DNA of 64,000 nucleotides. Origin: Leishmania martiniquensis (lineage: Eukaryota > Euglenozoa > Kinetoplastea > Trypanosomatida > Trypanosomatidae). The stretch's first letter is position 1, and every line of letters begins with the position of its first letter. The position numbers were made by a program, and so were the translations under genes. This document shows positions 36,097 to 46,100 of the stretch, piece by piece. The stretch spans positions 1,544,643 through 1,608,642 of the forward strand of contig NC_090168.1 of NCBI RefSeq assembly GCF_017916325.1. Direction: 5' to 3'. The notes under the pieces are model-generated. The model saw only the letters and a list, made by a program, of their open reading frames with translations. It ran no database searches and was not told the DNA's origin.

Positions 36097-38892
36097 ATGT
36101 CAGCCGGGACCGCAGCCACGGTGGAGTTTACGGCCCCCAGCCAGCGTGTGAAGATGGTGGACATGCACCCCAAGGAGCCCATCTTCATTTCAGCACTGTA
36201 CTCGGGTGGTCTCAACCTGTATAACTACCAGACGCAGGCACTCGTCCGCTCTTTTGATACTGGTACAGGTCTTCCGGTGCGCTGTGTCCGCTTTATTCCC
36301 CGTCTGCAAAGCTTTGTGTGCGGATGTGATGACATGAACCTGCGCGTGTTCAACTACAACACGATGGAGCGGACGAAAATATTCCAGGCCCACGAAGACT
36401 ACATCCGCTGTGTCGCTATTCACGACCAGCTGCCCCTGGTGCTGTCGTGCGCAGATGACATGACTATTCGGCAGTGGGACTGGAGCAAGGGGTGGGCACT
36501 GCAGATGACCTACGAGGGGCACCAGCACTTCTGCATGGCCGTCGCCTTCAACCCAAAGGACTCCTCATCGTTTGCCTCCGCCTCGATGGACTGCACCATC
36601 AAGGTTTGGCGCATCAACATTCCCACGCCGAACTATCAACTGGAGGGTCACGAAGATGGAGTCAACTGTGCCGAGTTCTATCCGCGCGGCGACAAGCCTT
36701 ACCTGTTGAGCGGCTCCGACGACAGGACGGTGCGGTTGTGGGACTACCAGACGAAGGCGTGCCTGCAGGTCTTCTCCTTCCACGAGGACAACGTTGCGGG
36801 TGTGCTCTTTCACCCGGACCTGCCGGTGATGTACTCCATCTCCGAGTCGGACAGTATCGCCGCCTTCTCTACCGAGACGTTTCGTCTGCTATACTCCTGC
36901 AACCACTCGGACATGGGACGTGGGTGGTCCCTAATATCGAAGCGCCACTCAAACATGCTCATTGCCGGCTTCGACAACGGCGTGCGGGTCTACAAGGTCG
37001 GCGTAGACAGGCCCGTCTTTTCCATGGACGCGAACGGTCGGGTCCTTGTCGCGACCGGCAACGAGATAACGCGCATCGACATCAAAGCCGTGGATCCGGA
37101 GACGCCCGACGGTGAGGTGATCAGCGTAGCGACAAAGGACATGGGCACTGTCGAGGCCACCGCACGCTCCATCTTTCATGCCGCAAACGGCCAGTTCATC
37201 GGCGTTCTCGGCGACAGTGATTACACCATCATCTCGTCCCTCTCGCTGCGCCCAAAGTCGTACGGGCAGTGCTTGTCTTTTGTGTGGGGCCCGGAAAGCG
37301 GCGCCTACGCCGTACTGGAGGGCTCGGCAACGCTGAAAATTTACAAGAGCTTTAAAGGGCGTGCCGCACTTTCGCTGCCCGAGGTAGCTGATAAGCTGTT
37401 TGGGGGACCGCTGCTAGCGGTGCGCACGAGCAGCAGCATCATGTTTTATGATTGGGGCACCCTTTCGCTGATCCGGCAGATTGACGAGACCCCAACAGCG
37501 GTCGAGTGGAACGGGTCAGGTGAGCTCGTTGCGCTCGTCACGAGCGGCAGCGTCTTCCTCCTCAAATTCAATCGGGACGCTGTGGCGGAATACCTTGAAC
37601 AGAACAATGCCACCGGCGACGATGGCCTCGACTTCTCCTTCGACCTCGTGGAGGAGCTGGATGAGAAAGTGCGTGACCTGGTATGGGTGGGGGACTGCCT
37701 TGTATACATCAATCATGTGCATCGCCTCAATTATTATATCGGTGGTGAGGTGAACAACATCGCGGTGCTGAGCCGCAACCAGTATCTGCTCGGCTACTTG
37801 CCAAAGGAGAACCGTCTCTTCTGCATAGACAAGGAGAAGTGCATTACGAGCTACCTCCTCCAAGTGCATGTTATCGAGTACATGGCCGCCATCGTACGCG
37901 AGGACTTTGGGGCCGCGAATGCACTCCTCCCCACCATCGATGCGAGCCTGCGTGACAAACTGTCGCGGTTCGTCGAGTCTCGTGGGCTGCTGGAGACGGC
38001 GCTTGAGATCGCCACCGACGACGAGCACCGCTTCAATCTGGCGGTCCAGCTAAAGCGGCTGTCATTGGCACATGAGATCGCCAGCGCGGCAAACGTTACG
38101 TCACACTGGAAGCAGGTAGGCGACATTGCGTTGGAACAAGGCTATTTCGACATGGCGATCCAGTCGCTGCATAAGTGCAGCGACTGGAGCGGTCTGCTGC
38201 TCATTTATACATCCCTCAATGACATGCAGGCGATTTCACGCCTCGGCGACTCCTGTCTGCAAAGCGGGCAAGCGAATCTCGCCTTCACCTGCTACCACCT
38301 CACTCAGCGCCATGCGGAGTGCGTGGAGCTTCTGCAGAAGACGGGCAAAGCAGGTGACGCAGCCTTCTACGCCCGCACCTATTGCCCTAGCCTCATCGAG
38401 GACGCTGTGGCCAAGTGGAAGGTGTCCGTTGCCTCGATCCCTCGTGTGAGCCAAGCGCTAGCTAGCCCGGCGGCCTACCCGAACCTCTTTCCCTCACTGC
38501 GCAATGTCGACTCAACACCGCCAAGAGGGCCCATGTTTGGCACCCTGACTCCCGCGTCCGGGTCGGTGAAGGCGAGCGCCGCGGCTAACTGCACACCAGA
38601 CGGAGACCCTCTGAACGCGCAGCCACCGCAGCCCACAGCATGTGCATCGCTTCACGGCACACAAACTGCAGCAACTGTCGACACTCTCTTCCAGCCGGTG
38701 GCCGAGGCCCCCCCGAGTTGTCTAAAGACGCTGACGGAAGCGTTGGAGATATCTGCACACTCGCCGCCGCCCGACATTGTGGCAACGACAACTCATGTGC
38801 CGGACGCATCGACCTTTCACCACCACGCCGACACCGAGTCCGGTGGAATGCAGGCGGCGGTGGTCCATGATGACATTTGGGGCGATGATTAG
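36097..38892 (+). CDS. COPB2: Coatomer subunit beta' (COPI)
   Basis: A 931-residue protein from ATG 36097 (MSAGTAATVEFTAPSQRVK). The N-terminal ~300 residues form a WD40 propeller with typical blades (RCVRFIPRLQSFVCGCDDMN, ADDMTIRQWDW, SASMDCTIKVWRI, GSDDRTVRLWDYQ). A second, more divergent propeller follows to about 590. An alpha-solenoid (~600-830) begins near LQVHVIEYMAAIVREDFGAA and contains ARTYCPSLIEDAVAKWK. The domain order and the start (SxRVKxVDxHPxEP context) identify beta'-COP, which binds dilysine sorting motifs and forms the COPI coat for Golgi-to-ER transport. The C-terminal ~100 residues are Ser/Pro/Ala-rich and end in an acidic DDIWGDD. The frame is open upstream (from 35809), but that is pyrimidine-rich leader. 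Confidence 0.95.
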   Translation: MSAGTAATVEFTAPSQRVKMVDMHPKEPIFISALYSGGLNLYNYQTQALVRSFDTGTGLPVRCVRFIPRLQSFVCGCDDMNLRVFNYNTMERTKIFQAHEDYIRCVAIHDQLPLVLSCADDMTIRQWDWSKGWALQMTYEGHQHFCMAVAFNPKDSSSFASASMDCTIKVWRINIPTPNYQLEGHEDGVNCAEFYPRGDKPYLLSGSDDRTVRLWDYQTKACLQVFSFHEDNVAGVLFHPDLPVMYSISESDSIAAFSTETFRLLYSCNHSDMGRGWSLISKRHSNMLIAGFDNGVRVYKVGVDRPVFSMDANGRVLVATGNEITRIDIKAVDPETPDGEVISVATKDMGTVEATARSIFHAANGQFIGVLGDSDYTIISSLSLRPKSYGQCLSFVWGPESGAYAVLEGSATLKIYKSFKGRAALSLPEVADKLFGGPLLAVRTSSSIMFYDWGTLSLIRQIDETPTAVEWNGSGELVALVTSGSVFLLKFNRDAVAEYLEQNNATGDDGLDFSFDLVEELDEKVRDLVWVGDCLVYINHVHRLNYYIGGEVNNIAVLSRNQYLLGYLPKENRLFCIDKEKCITSYLLQVHVIEYMAAIVREDFGAANALLPTIDASLRDKLSRFVESRGLLETALEIATDDEHRFNLAVQLKRLSLAHEIASAANVTSHWKQVGDIALEQGYFDMAIQSLHKCSDWSGLLLIYTSLNDMQAISRLGDSCLQSGQANLAFTCYHLTQRHAECVELLQKTGKAGDAAFYARTYCPSLIEDAVAKWKVSVASIPRVSQALASPAAYPNLFPSLRNVDSTPPRGPMFGTLTPASGSVKASAAANCTPDGDPLNAQPPQPTACASLHGTQTAATVDTLFQPVAEAPPSCLKTLTEALEISAHSPPPDIVATTTHVPDASTFHHHADTESGGMQAAVVHDDIWGDD

Positions 38893-39764
38893 TAGAGAGC
38901 GGCTCTGTCGTCAGGGCCCATTGAAGAGGTGAGAGAGGGGGAGCGAGAGAGAGAGCTTGGCTTGAAGTAGGGTACTGCGTGCCTGCTCGATGTGCGCCGT
39001 CGTTACTTCGATGCTGTTTTGCAGGCGTTCATCCGCGAAGGAACAAATATTCAAACGGGCGCCCCAGTGAGTGTGTTTGGTAATAGGTGTGTGTGTGTGT
39101 GCTTGGGGGTGGGGGTCAGGTGCAGTGTCGCGGTGTAGGAATGGTCTCTTGTATTGGAAAATTCAGAAGCTGACAGAAAGAGTGAGAGCGACATTTACTA
39201 CGGGGCAATGTGGCGTTTAACTCCATCCGCATGGGCTGAAAGTGGTGCTGATATGTGGGGCATTTAATGAACGGCCTCTGTAGACGATCGTGAGAGAGAC
39301 CGCCTACGCATGACGCTGTGCGCGCGGATATGCCCATCGGCAACTTCATGGTCCTGACGCCACAATCACGCCGTCGCCGCACCGCTTCTGTCACGGTGTG
39401 CTGGAGAGCTGCGTCATTCCACGGCTGCGTACGCACACTCTACGGCTCCGCTCTTTCCCCTCCCCTTCCGCCCCCCTCTGCTGCCGCATGGGATGACCTT
39501 CGCCGAGGGTGTTATTTGACCATCGCGCTATCTTCTTCATCGCGTGTAAATGGTGTTGGTTCTTCCATCACGGCTGGTGGGCACGAGTCCTTCTTTGGCG
39601 TGTATTTTTTTGCTTGTCCTTGCTGCCTTCTGAAGGCTCATCCTGCAGTGCAGCCACCCCCGCCACAGGCTTCACCTCGGCGCGCGGCACTTCTCCATCC
39701 GCTATCGGCAGCAAGCTCTGCTTTCTTTGCGCCAAAGTAGTGTTGCTCAGCCTGTCCACCAGAG
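38893..39764. other. Intergenic region, no gene supported
   Basis: About 0.87 kb with a GA-rich run (38931-38955), a GT repeat (39087-39101) and CT-rich tracts (39450-39482). No gene seen. Confidence 0.55.
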
Positions 39765-40682
39765 ATGCTCCAACTCCGAGGTCTGGCGTGCGTAAGATGG
39801 CGCGCTGTACAGCGTTTTGTGGTTCCGGTGTTTTGCACAGATCGACGCTACGTGGCTTTAGCGCCTGGAAAGTGGAAGTGCGGCTGCGGCCTCCACAACT
39901 TCGACTTTCACCTAGAATGCTACGGCTGCCATGAAAAGCGCACCGACCTTCCGGACACTAAGCATACCTCGCCGTTGTCGCTTCTGAGTGACATGCGATT
40001 AGATGATGATGACGCCGCAGAAGAGCACTACAGCAGCACCGCGCGGGATAATGTGCATCTTGTCGAGGGTGTTTGGATGTGTCCGGCCTGTTACACCTTC
40101 AACGGTGCGGTACGTGTGGCGTGCATGTATTGTCGAGAGACAAGGTCGCACCTGCAGCTCCGCAAGGCGGCAGATGAACGAGTGGACCATCACGCTAACG
40201 GGTTCGAACAAGCTGCGGCGGCCACTTCAACGCATCTCGCGGAGTCAGAAACAGCGGCGGCGGCAGGCGCGGGTTTCTCCTCTGCGCGCTCGGGTGATTC
40301 TGTTCCTTCACAGCCATTCAAGAAAGGGGACTGGTATTGCGTATGTGGCGCGCACAACTTCTCGCGCAACACGCACTGCCTCAAGTGCCACGCTCCTCGG
40401 GCATCGAGCAAATCTGAAGCGGAAGCGAAGGGGTTACCAGGGAATCAGTCGGGTGACTGGACGTGCCCGGAGTGCGAGATGTACAACTTCTCGTGGCGAA
40501 AGGTCTGCAAACGGTGCAATCGAGCATTACCAACGGACGATGGCGCGCCCGCTCTCCTTCGGAAAGCCGCTGCCACGACGGCGAAGACGGCTTCCGGTTG
40601 GGTCTGCGAAGTGTGTCACTCACTCAATCCTGCCGAAGATGCTGCGATGTGCGCGATTTGTGGAAGTCCCATGCGCGCGTGA
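39765..40682 (+). CDS. Five-finger RanBP2-type zinc-finger protein, probably mitochondrial
   Basis: A 305-residue protein from ATG 39765. Its N-terminus (MLQLRGLACVRWRAVQRFVV) is basic and hydrophobic, like a mitochondrial presequence. Five RanBP2-type fingers follow (W-x-C-x(1-2)-C-x3-N-x6-C-x2-C): residues ~37-59 (WKCGCGLHNF...CYGC), 104-127 (WMCPACYTFN...CMYC), 190-212 (WYCVCGAHNF...CLKC), 232-255 (WTCPECEMYNF...CKRC) and 279-302 (WVCEVCHSLN...CAIC). Fingers 1 and 3 have C-x-C as the first metal pair, while 2, 4 and 5 have the usual C-x2-C. RanBP2 fingers of this class bind single-stranded RNA or proteins; in trypanosomatid mitochondria such proteins take part in RNA editing or processing complexes (family knowledge). 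Acidic and Ala-rich linkers separate the fingers. Confidence 0.8.
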   Translation: MLQLRGLACVRWRAVQRFVVPVFCTDRRYVALAPGKWKCGCGLHNFDFHLECYGCHEKRTDLPDTKHTSPLSLLSDMRLDDDDAAEEHYSSTARDNVHLVEGVWMCPACYTFNGAVRVACMYCRETRSHLQLRKAADERVDHHANGFEQAAAATSTHLAESETAAAAGAGFSSARSGDSVPSQPFKKGDWYCVCGAHNFSRNTHCLKCHAPRASSKSEAEAKGLPGNQSGDWTCPECEMYNFSWRKVCKRCNRALPTDDGAPALLRKAAATTAKTASGWVCEVCHSLNPAEDAAMCAICGSPMRA

Positions 40683-41380
40683 ATATATGCGGTGCTTCTG
40701 TAACCCGATTGTAGCTGCGGCAGTCTTGGTCCGATATCAGCAGTATCGGTGCAGTGCACGCAGGTGGAGACGAAGTGGGTCATGGATAGCGTCCGCTGTC
40801 GTAACCGTTCGAGGCAGACGCGAAGGAGGCGTGTGTTCCTCCGCTGTTGCTGTTTCCTCGCCCTTTTCCTAGCTGATTCGCGGCTCACTTACATGCTGGT
40901 ATAGATACAGCGGACCACTACCACGGCATGTGCTCACGTGCACCGCTGTTGTGATGCACAAGAGATGCTTGCTGCGCCACCACGTGTGCCCTTCCAGCTG
41001 GTACTTACTCCGGCTTGGCTGGAAAGTGCCTCTGACGGTTACCGGAGAATCGAAATCTCGGCGTCCGCAGACGCGTGGGTATGTGCGTGGGGGAGGGGGG
41101 GCACAGCGGCGCCGGTACCCTCGAACCCCCTCGCTTCCTTTTTCATCGATCCCCTTTCCCCTCCACAAGCCTTCGCTTCTTTCGGCACTGCCTTCAACGG
41201 TGTCGCCCGGGTGGCGGGAAAGCTGATTGCCTGCAGATCTGAACAGCTGAGCCGCGTCGGTTCACCTCTCTCTTTTTCCTCGCTCCTTCCCCTCTTCTCA
41301 GTGAGCTCACCTACACTCTCGGGCTTGCACAATACCTGTGCACCGACGCGAACAAGCTCGGTGACGCTGGCAGTGCTGCA
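40683..41380. other. Intergenic region, no gene supported
   Basis: About 0.7 kb with CT-rich tracts at 41128-41165 and 41263-41300 leading towards ATG 41381. No gene seen. Confidence 0.55.
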
Positions 41381-44350
41381 ATGACGACCATCTCCGCCTC
41401 GAGGCGTTTCGATCCCTTTCATGTCGCGACATGGTACCGCTTCATTGAGCAGGATGACCTGCGCATGATAACCTGCGAGTTGCGCGGCGAACTAGAATCA
41501 GCGTTTGATGTGCACGCGTGTTCTGCCAAGTGTCGGCAGTCCGTGCTGAGTTCCCTTCTCTTGTGGGCGAACCTAGCACGTGAGCACCGCCACGTAGTGC
41601 AGTGGAACTCGGAGGACAACATCAATCTCGGTCAGGGTCTCGTGCAGCATCTCCTCGACCTCACGGCGGAGCTTCAGGGCATCAACACGGATGAGATCTA
41701 CGCTGCGCTCCGGGCCGAACAACATCCCTTTCTCAAGAAAATGTATGAGACTCAGCAGTCCCGCGGCGTGGGCTGCGGGGTCTGGCGTGGGCGGGACAGA
41801 TGTGCCGCCTCCGAGCTGAAGCGAGACGCCTCTTGCCCCATCAGCCCCACAACGTCCGTTCAGTGTTCTATGCCGGCGTCATTGCAAGGGAAGCCAGTAG
41901 TATGCGAACCACAGCTGACGAGCGAGCCAACTGTTAAGAGCCCACCGGCGCTTACCCATGATGCACAAGCGCTTCCGGCGAAAATGGCATTAGCACCACA
42001 AACGCCCCAGGGCACGTTCCCTCCATCCATCTTTCCACCGGGGTACGCCTTCTCCGTCAAATACCTCAAGAGGGCTGCTCTGGGAAACACCGCAGGTTAT
42101 GGTACTGCGCCTTCGACGTTGATGCAGGGGTCAAGTGTCCCCGTGAATGCCCCTATCGAAAGAAGCGCGCCGCGCCACATGCCCGCAAGCAGAAGCGTAT
42201 CAGCCACGGTAAATGAGAAACCATTGCTGATGGGGAAGCAAGCGGGTGCGGCAGCGGCTGCACCCGCTGCGCCTTCATCAACAGAGGCCTCATCTCTACG
42301 AAGAGCTGCACAACCGGTGGTGCTTCGTCAAGAAAGCTACACAGTCCGGCCTACCCACCAAGTTTCGCAGGAGGGGCCCTTTGAAGGACTCGCAACGCAG
42401 TCGATGTGCGTGGCCGCTAAAGATGTCGCAGGGAGCGTTGCCGCCGACCCCCTTGCGGTCAAGAAAGCGGTAGATTCGTCTGACAGAACCTCTGCTCCTT
42501 CCACAACCGCACTCAAGTCACCGACGGTAGAGGTCCTCCAGTCATCGCCGTCACCACCAGCCGAATCTGTGCGTCCCCCTTTTTTCTCGAAGAAAACGTA
42601 CATCTACTCGGATTCAGAGGGCACGACAGAATCTGACACGTCTCCCGCAGCGCCCTCGACCCCTGTTCGCGCCACCAGCGCTTCTCCAACCTTGCCGACG
42701 CCGGCAGCAACAACGCCTTCGACCGTCCCAGCCGCGCTGCTGAAGTACAGAGATGGCGGCACAGAGGACCTACTGCAGGCTTTCTGGAGCGATCTTTCGG
42801 TTGACCCTGATGGGATATCGGCCTGGTCTGAGCGGCGACTGGCCATCACGGAGGATGACCAACAAATACCTTTGGAGGTGGCCGCGCTAGCCCCGCTCTC
42901 CCTCGACAAACTCAAGCGTCGAATGGAGCCTAAAGTCGTCAAGCGGGTGGATCAGCTGTTTCAATACCTCCACACCGAGGCGCGGGCCGCACTTCCCCCC
43001 CACCAGGAAGTCTCAGCTCTGCTGTCAGGACGCGACATTGAGCAATTAAGGGCAGCTGAGTTGATTCGGCCATCAAAGAAAAGCGCTGGTCCGGACACTG
43101 TACTTGCCTTTACTGTGGTGGAGAGTAAGAGCAAGGAGACGAGGCGGCGCTTTCTGTCGTGGCCGCGAGGCAGCAACGAGCAGGTTATCAGCAGCGGCTA
43201 CGAGCCACACGTCCCACTACACCACATCTCCACTTACCTGGACGCTGTAAATGCGCCATGCGGCTGTGTAGAAAGCTTGGAGAACTGCTTTGATCAGGTT
43301 CTGCTGCCCCCTGATCTGCAGGAGCGCTTCCTCTTCACCGATGCTCGTGAGCGTCGGTGGTGTCTTACGCGACTTCCGCTTGGTCACATTGTGTCCACGG
43401 AGATTGTACAGATTATTCTTTCCACGCTCTGCGGGCACCCGTCCTACACGCTGCAGTCTCACGCAACAGCAAATGCGGTGCACAGCGATGTGTGGGTGCA
43501 CACCGTGCGCTTGTACGGCCCCGTGAACGACGTTCAGAAAGCTCGCAAGAAGCTGTGGGCTGCGTGCATCGACTGCAGTGCTGCGGTGACGGCGTCTTCT
43601 GGGGGTGGCCCCAATGCTACGTACGAATTTCTTGGTGTGCTCTTCGATCACGGCGCGCACGAGGTTTCTGTAGACGCCGACTTCCTCAGGCGCGTCGAGT
43701 CGCCAAAGCGGACGATGTCAACACGGGACTTAGAGCGGCTGTACACGCAGCTCCTTTTCTGCTCGGCTGTGCTACAAGTCGCTGTCTCAGAGTACTACAA
43801 GGTGTTGAAGATAGTATACGACCGACTCTCCACGCTACAGGAGCACCCCCAGGAGCTACACACACCATCCCCGCTGCCCCCATGCACATGCACGCAGGTG
43901 CAGAGGTGGCACGAGGCAATCTTGAAGACTGCACCACGACGTGTCGGGGTGGTGTCTTCGCCGTGTATGTCACTATTTGTCGAGCTGACTACCGCGAAGT
44001 GGCAGGTCGTGCTAGTCAATGAGGAGACGCAAGAGACGTGGAACGCGGAGGGATCGCTGCTGGATATCCTCGGCACCGCAGTCGTGGCTGCAGCGATCAC
44101 GAGTGCCTTTGTGTGTTTCCAACCGTGTATCGAGAAAGGCGCGCATGTGAAGATCAAAATAATGGGCGGCAAGCCCACGGGGGGGTCCAGCAGCACGCCC
44201 GAGGAGGCCATCTCCGTCTTCATCAGATCCCACCTTGTGGCGCGCACCTTTTCATTCGAGGTGGCCTACTTGGACGTACCAGCGTCTTCGAACGGCACCG
44301 CTGATGCTGCCGCAACTTTGAAAGATGCTCACAACGGTGGGCACGAATAA
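41381..44350 (+). CDS. Large protein of unknown function
   Basis: A 989-residue protein from ATG 41381 (MTTISASRRFDPFHVATWYR). I do not recognise it. Residues 1-~125 look like a compact helical domain (e.g. VLSSLLLWANLAREHRHVV, DEIYAALRAEQHPFLKKMYE). About 130-450 is Ser/Pro/Ala/Thr-rich and probably disordered, with a short acidic motif TYIYSDSEGTTESD. The C-terminal half (~450-960) is ordered: helical around LSLDKLKRRMEPKVVKRVDQ and mixed alpha/beta later (LTRLPLGHIVSTEIVQIILS). It lacks membrane segments and any catalytic motif I can name. The folded ends with a disordered linker suggest a scaffold or regulatory protein. The start is supported by the preceding pyrimidine tract. Confidence 0.75.
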   Translation: MTTISASRRFDPFHVATWYRFIEQDDLRMITCELRGELESAFDVHACSAKCRQSVLSSLLLWANLAREHRHVVQWNSEDNINLGQGLVQHLLDLTAELQGINTDEIYAALRAEQHPFLKKMYETQQSRGVGCGVWRGRDRCAASELKRDASCPISPTTSVQCSMPASLQGKPVVCEPQLTSEPTVKSPPALTHDAQALPAKMALAPQTPQGTFPPSIFPPGYAFSVKYLKRAALGNTAGYGTAPSTLMQGSSVPVNAPIERSAPRHMPASRSVSATVNEKPLLMGKQAGAAAAAPAAPSSTEASSLRRAAQPVVLRQESYTVRPTHQVSQEGPFEGLATQSMCVAAKDVAGSVAADPLAVKKAVDSSDRTSAPSTTALKSPTVEVLQSSPSPPAESVRPPFFSKKTYIYSDSEGTTESDTSPAAPSTPVRATSASPTLPTPAATTPSTVPAALLKYRDGGTEDLLQAFWSDLSVDPDGISAWSERRLAITEDDQQIPLEVAALAPLSLDKLKRRMEPKVVKRVDQLFQYLHTEARAALPPHQEVSALLSGRDIEQLRAAELIRPSKKSAGPDTVLAFTVVESKSKETRRRFLSWPRGSNEQVISSGYEPHVPLHHISTYLDAVNAPCGCVESLENCFDQVLLPPDLQERFLFTDARERRWCLTRLPLGHIVSTEIVQIILSTLCGHPSYTLQSHATANAVHSDVWVHTVRLYGPVNDVQKARKKLWAACIDCSAAVTASSGGGPNATYEFLGVLFDHGAHEVSVDADFLRRVESPKRTMSTRDLERLYTQLLFCSAVLQVAVSEYYKVLKIVYDRLSTLQEHPQELHTPSPLPPCTCTQVQRWHEAILKTAPRRVGVVSSPCMSLFVELTTAKWQVVLVNEETQETWNAEGSLLDILGTAVVAAAITSAFVCFQPCIEKGAHVKIKIMGGKPTGGSSSTPEEAISVFIRSHLVARTFSFEVAYLDVPASSNGTADAAATLKDAHNGGHE

Positions 44351-46100
44351 GGAGGTTGCCGGTCATCGATGCACGCCCCGGCTACGAATGAGTGCGGCTG
44401 CACCACTTCGCCAGCACACCTGAGATGGCAGTGCCTGACGGAGGGAGCGAAGAGTTCCCTGATGTTTTGATTGCGACTGCATTTTGGTATCTTATTAGGG
44501 AGTATCGACATCGTGCATCGGGCGGCTTCCAGCCACGATATACGCGTCCAGATCCAGGCATGGTATCTTCCCCCCTCCTCCTCCCACTACCACCACTTGT
44601 TGGAACTTGAGAACGACGTTGGCGGGGAACACTACATTGCCTGCACACGCATCTTAACTTTATTCTGGCCTTTTTCTATCGTCTCAGCGGCCATGTGAAT
44701 CATAATGCATACAGAGAGTCGCCCCGCTCTGTTTCTTCGGAGTTGTAAGAACGACAGCAAGTGCGGTAGGGATGGAATAGATCCGTTGGTCGTCTCTCCT
44801 TAGCGACGTCCTACCCGTTTGCCCTGTCGCTCATGGTACACGATTCCATAGAAGAGCCCATCTTACCGCAGCCATTTTCCCCTCCTTCCTCTAGCAGTAC
44901 TTCGACACCAAAGCGCGAGAGTAGGCAATATTCATGAACGCACTGAACACTCTTCACTGGACGACGGTTGCGTGGCTCTTTGTGACCCTCACATATGGGA
45001 ACCACGCGCATGCGCGATTCCAGCAGTCTATGCTTCGCCTCTGTTTCTTATTTTTCGTCTTCCCCCCTCCCCCATGCGCACCTGTCATCGATCTTATGGT
45101 ACGTATTAGCAGTGCCCTCAGCTTCCTCCCTCCCCCCTTTCTCTGTTTTTCCTCTGTATGGGGACAAAGAGAGAGAAGTTGCTTCTCGCGATCACTGCCC
45201 CAAGGTCAAGAAGGGGACGGTGAGGTAGACCGGGCGCAGGAAGAAGCTGGTGCATGTCTCATTGCATCGAAGGACCGGTCTCCTTGAGAGTCGTTGAGCG
45301 GGAGCGATGAGGTGAAGCTTATGGGCAAGCGAGGAGGCTTGCTACTACGTATAAGGAGTAGGAAGAAAGAGGGAGGAGAGAAAAAAGAACCGTAATGGTC
45401 ATTCCTCCACCTCATGGACGTCGACGACAGGCAGATCGTTTCATGCACGCTATCAGGGTTCAGTGTCTATTCTGTAGGACATTCGCAGCGTTACGTCGCT
45501 GCGGTTGTCGGAGAGCAAGGCCCAGGACGGTGCTGCGTCGCAGCAACCTGCAAATGTGGACGCGTATGTGTCATCGGCTTGAAAGACAGAGCGTTCGTCT
45601 ACCGCGCAGGGAGTCTCACCTGGTGCTCGTATGGCCCACTAATAGGGGTAGCCTTCGTCACGTTGAAAGATGCTCCTTGTGGAGACGGGCATGGTGGGGG
45701 CCGCCGTGAGGCGGGTTGCTGCTCTTCTTCGAGTCCAGGGCTGAGTGGTGCTTGTTTGGTGCTGCATGGCGGCGAAAGAGGGGCACGCCCGCCCACCACA
45801 GAAAAAATATCGCTCTTGAGGTTTTGGTGGCCGGCTCAGATGCTCTCCTCTGGCACACTTAACCTCCCCCCTGCCCGGCGCGGGCATGTCTTCCTCGTAT
45901 ACAGGCTCTGTGGACTGTTGTGACTGCGGCCCCGCTCCTCATTCTCGGCGGTAGAAGAAGCGGCTCGTAGGCGAAACATTCTTTAGTCCAACTCCCCTCT
46001 CCTGCCGTTCCCTTCTAATCTGTGGTGACAACCGACGATAAATTGCGCACATCTGCAGGCTAAACTAAAGACGGCGGTGCACCACTTCCCGCTCGGCAAG
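44351..46100. other. Intergenic region (1.75 kb), no gene supported
   Basis: CT-rich tracts at 44569-44595 and 45059-45075, and purine-rich sequence at 45361-45390. An ATG ORF at 45414-45923 (169 codons) has Cys/Arg/Gly-rich, disorganised composition and no resemblance to a family, so it is not called. ATG 44934 opens a 117-codon frame that begins with a hydrophobic segment but then runs through pyrimidine tracts. The region is unusually long and might hide a decayed element. Confidence 0.5.

Noticed and set aside
45414..45923. ATG-started 169-codon + strand ORF in the 44.4-46.1 kb gap
   Set aside because: Cys/Arg/Gly-rich, irregular composition, no pyrimidine tract close before it, no family. 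Too weak to call.
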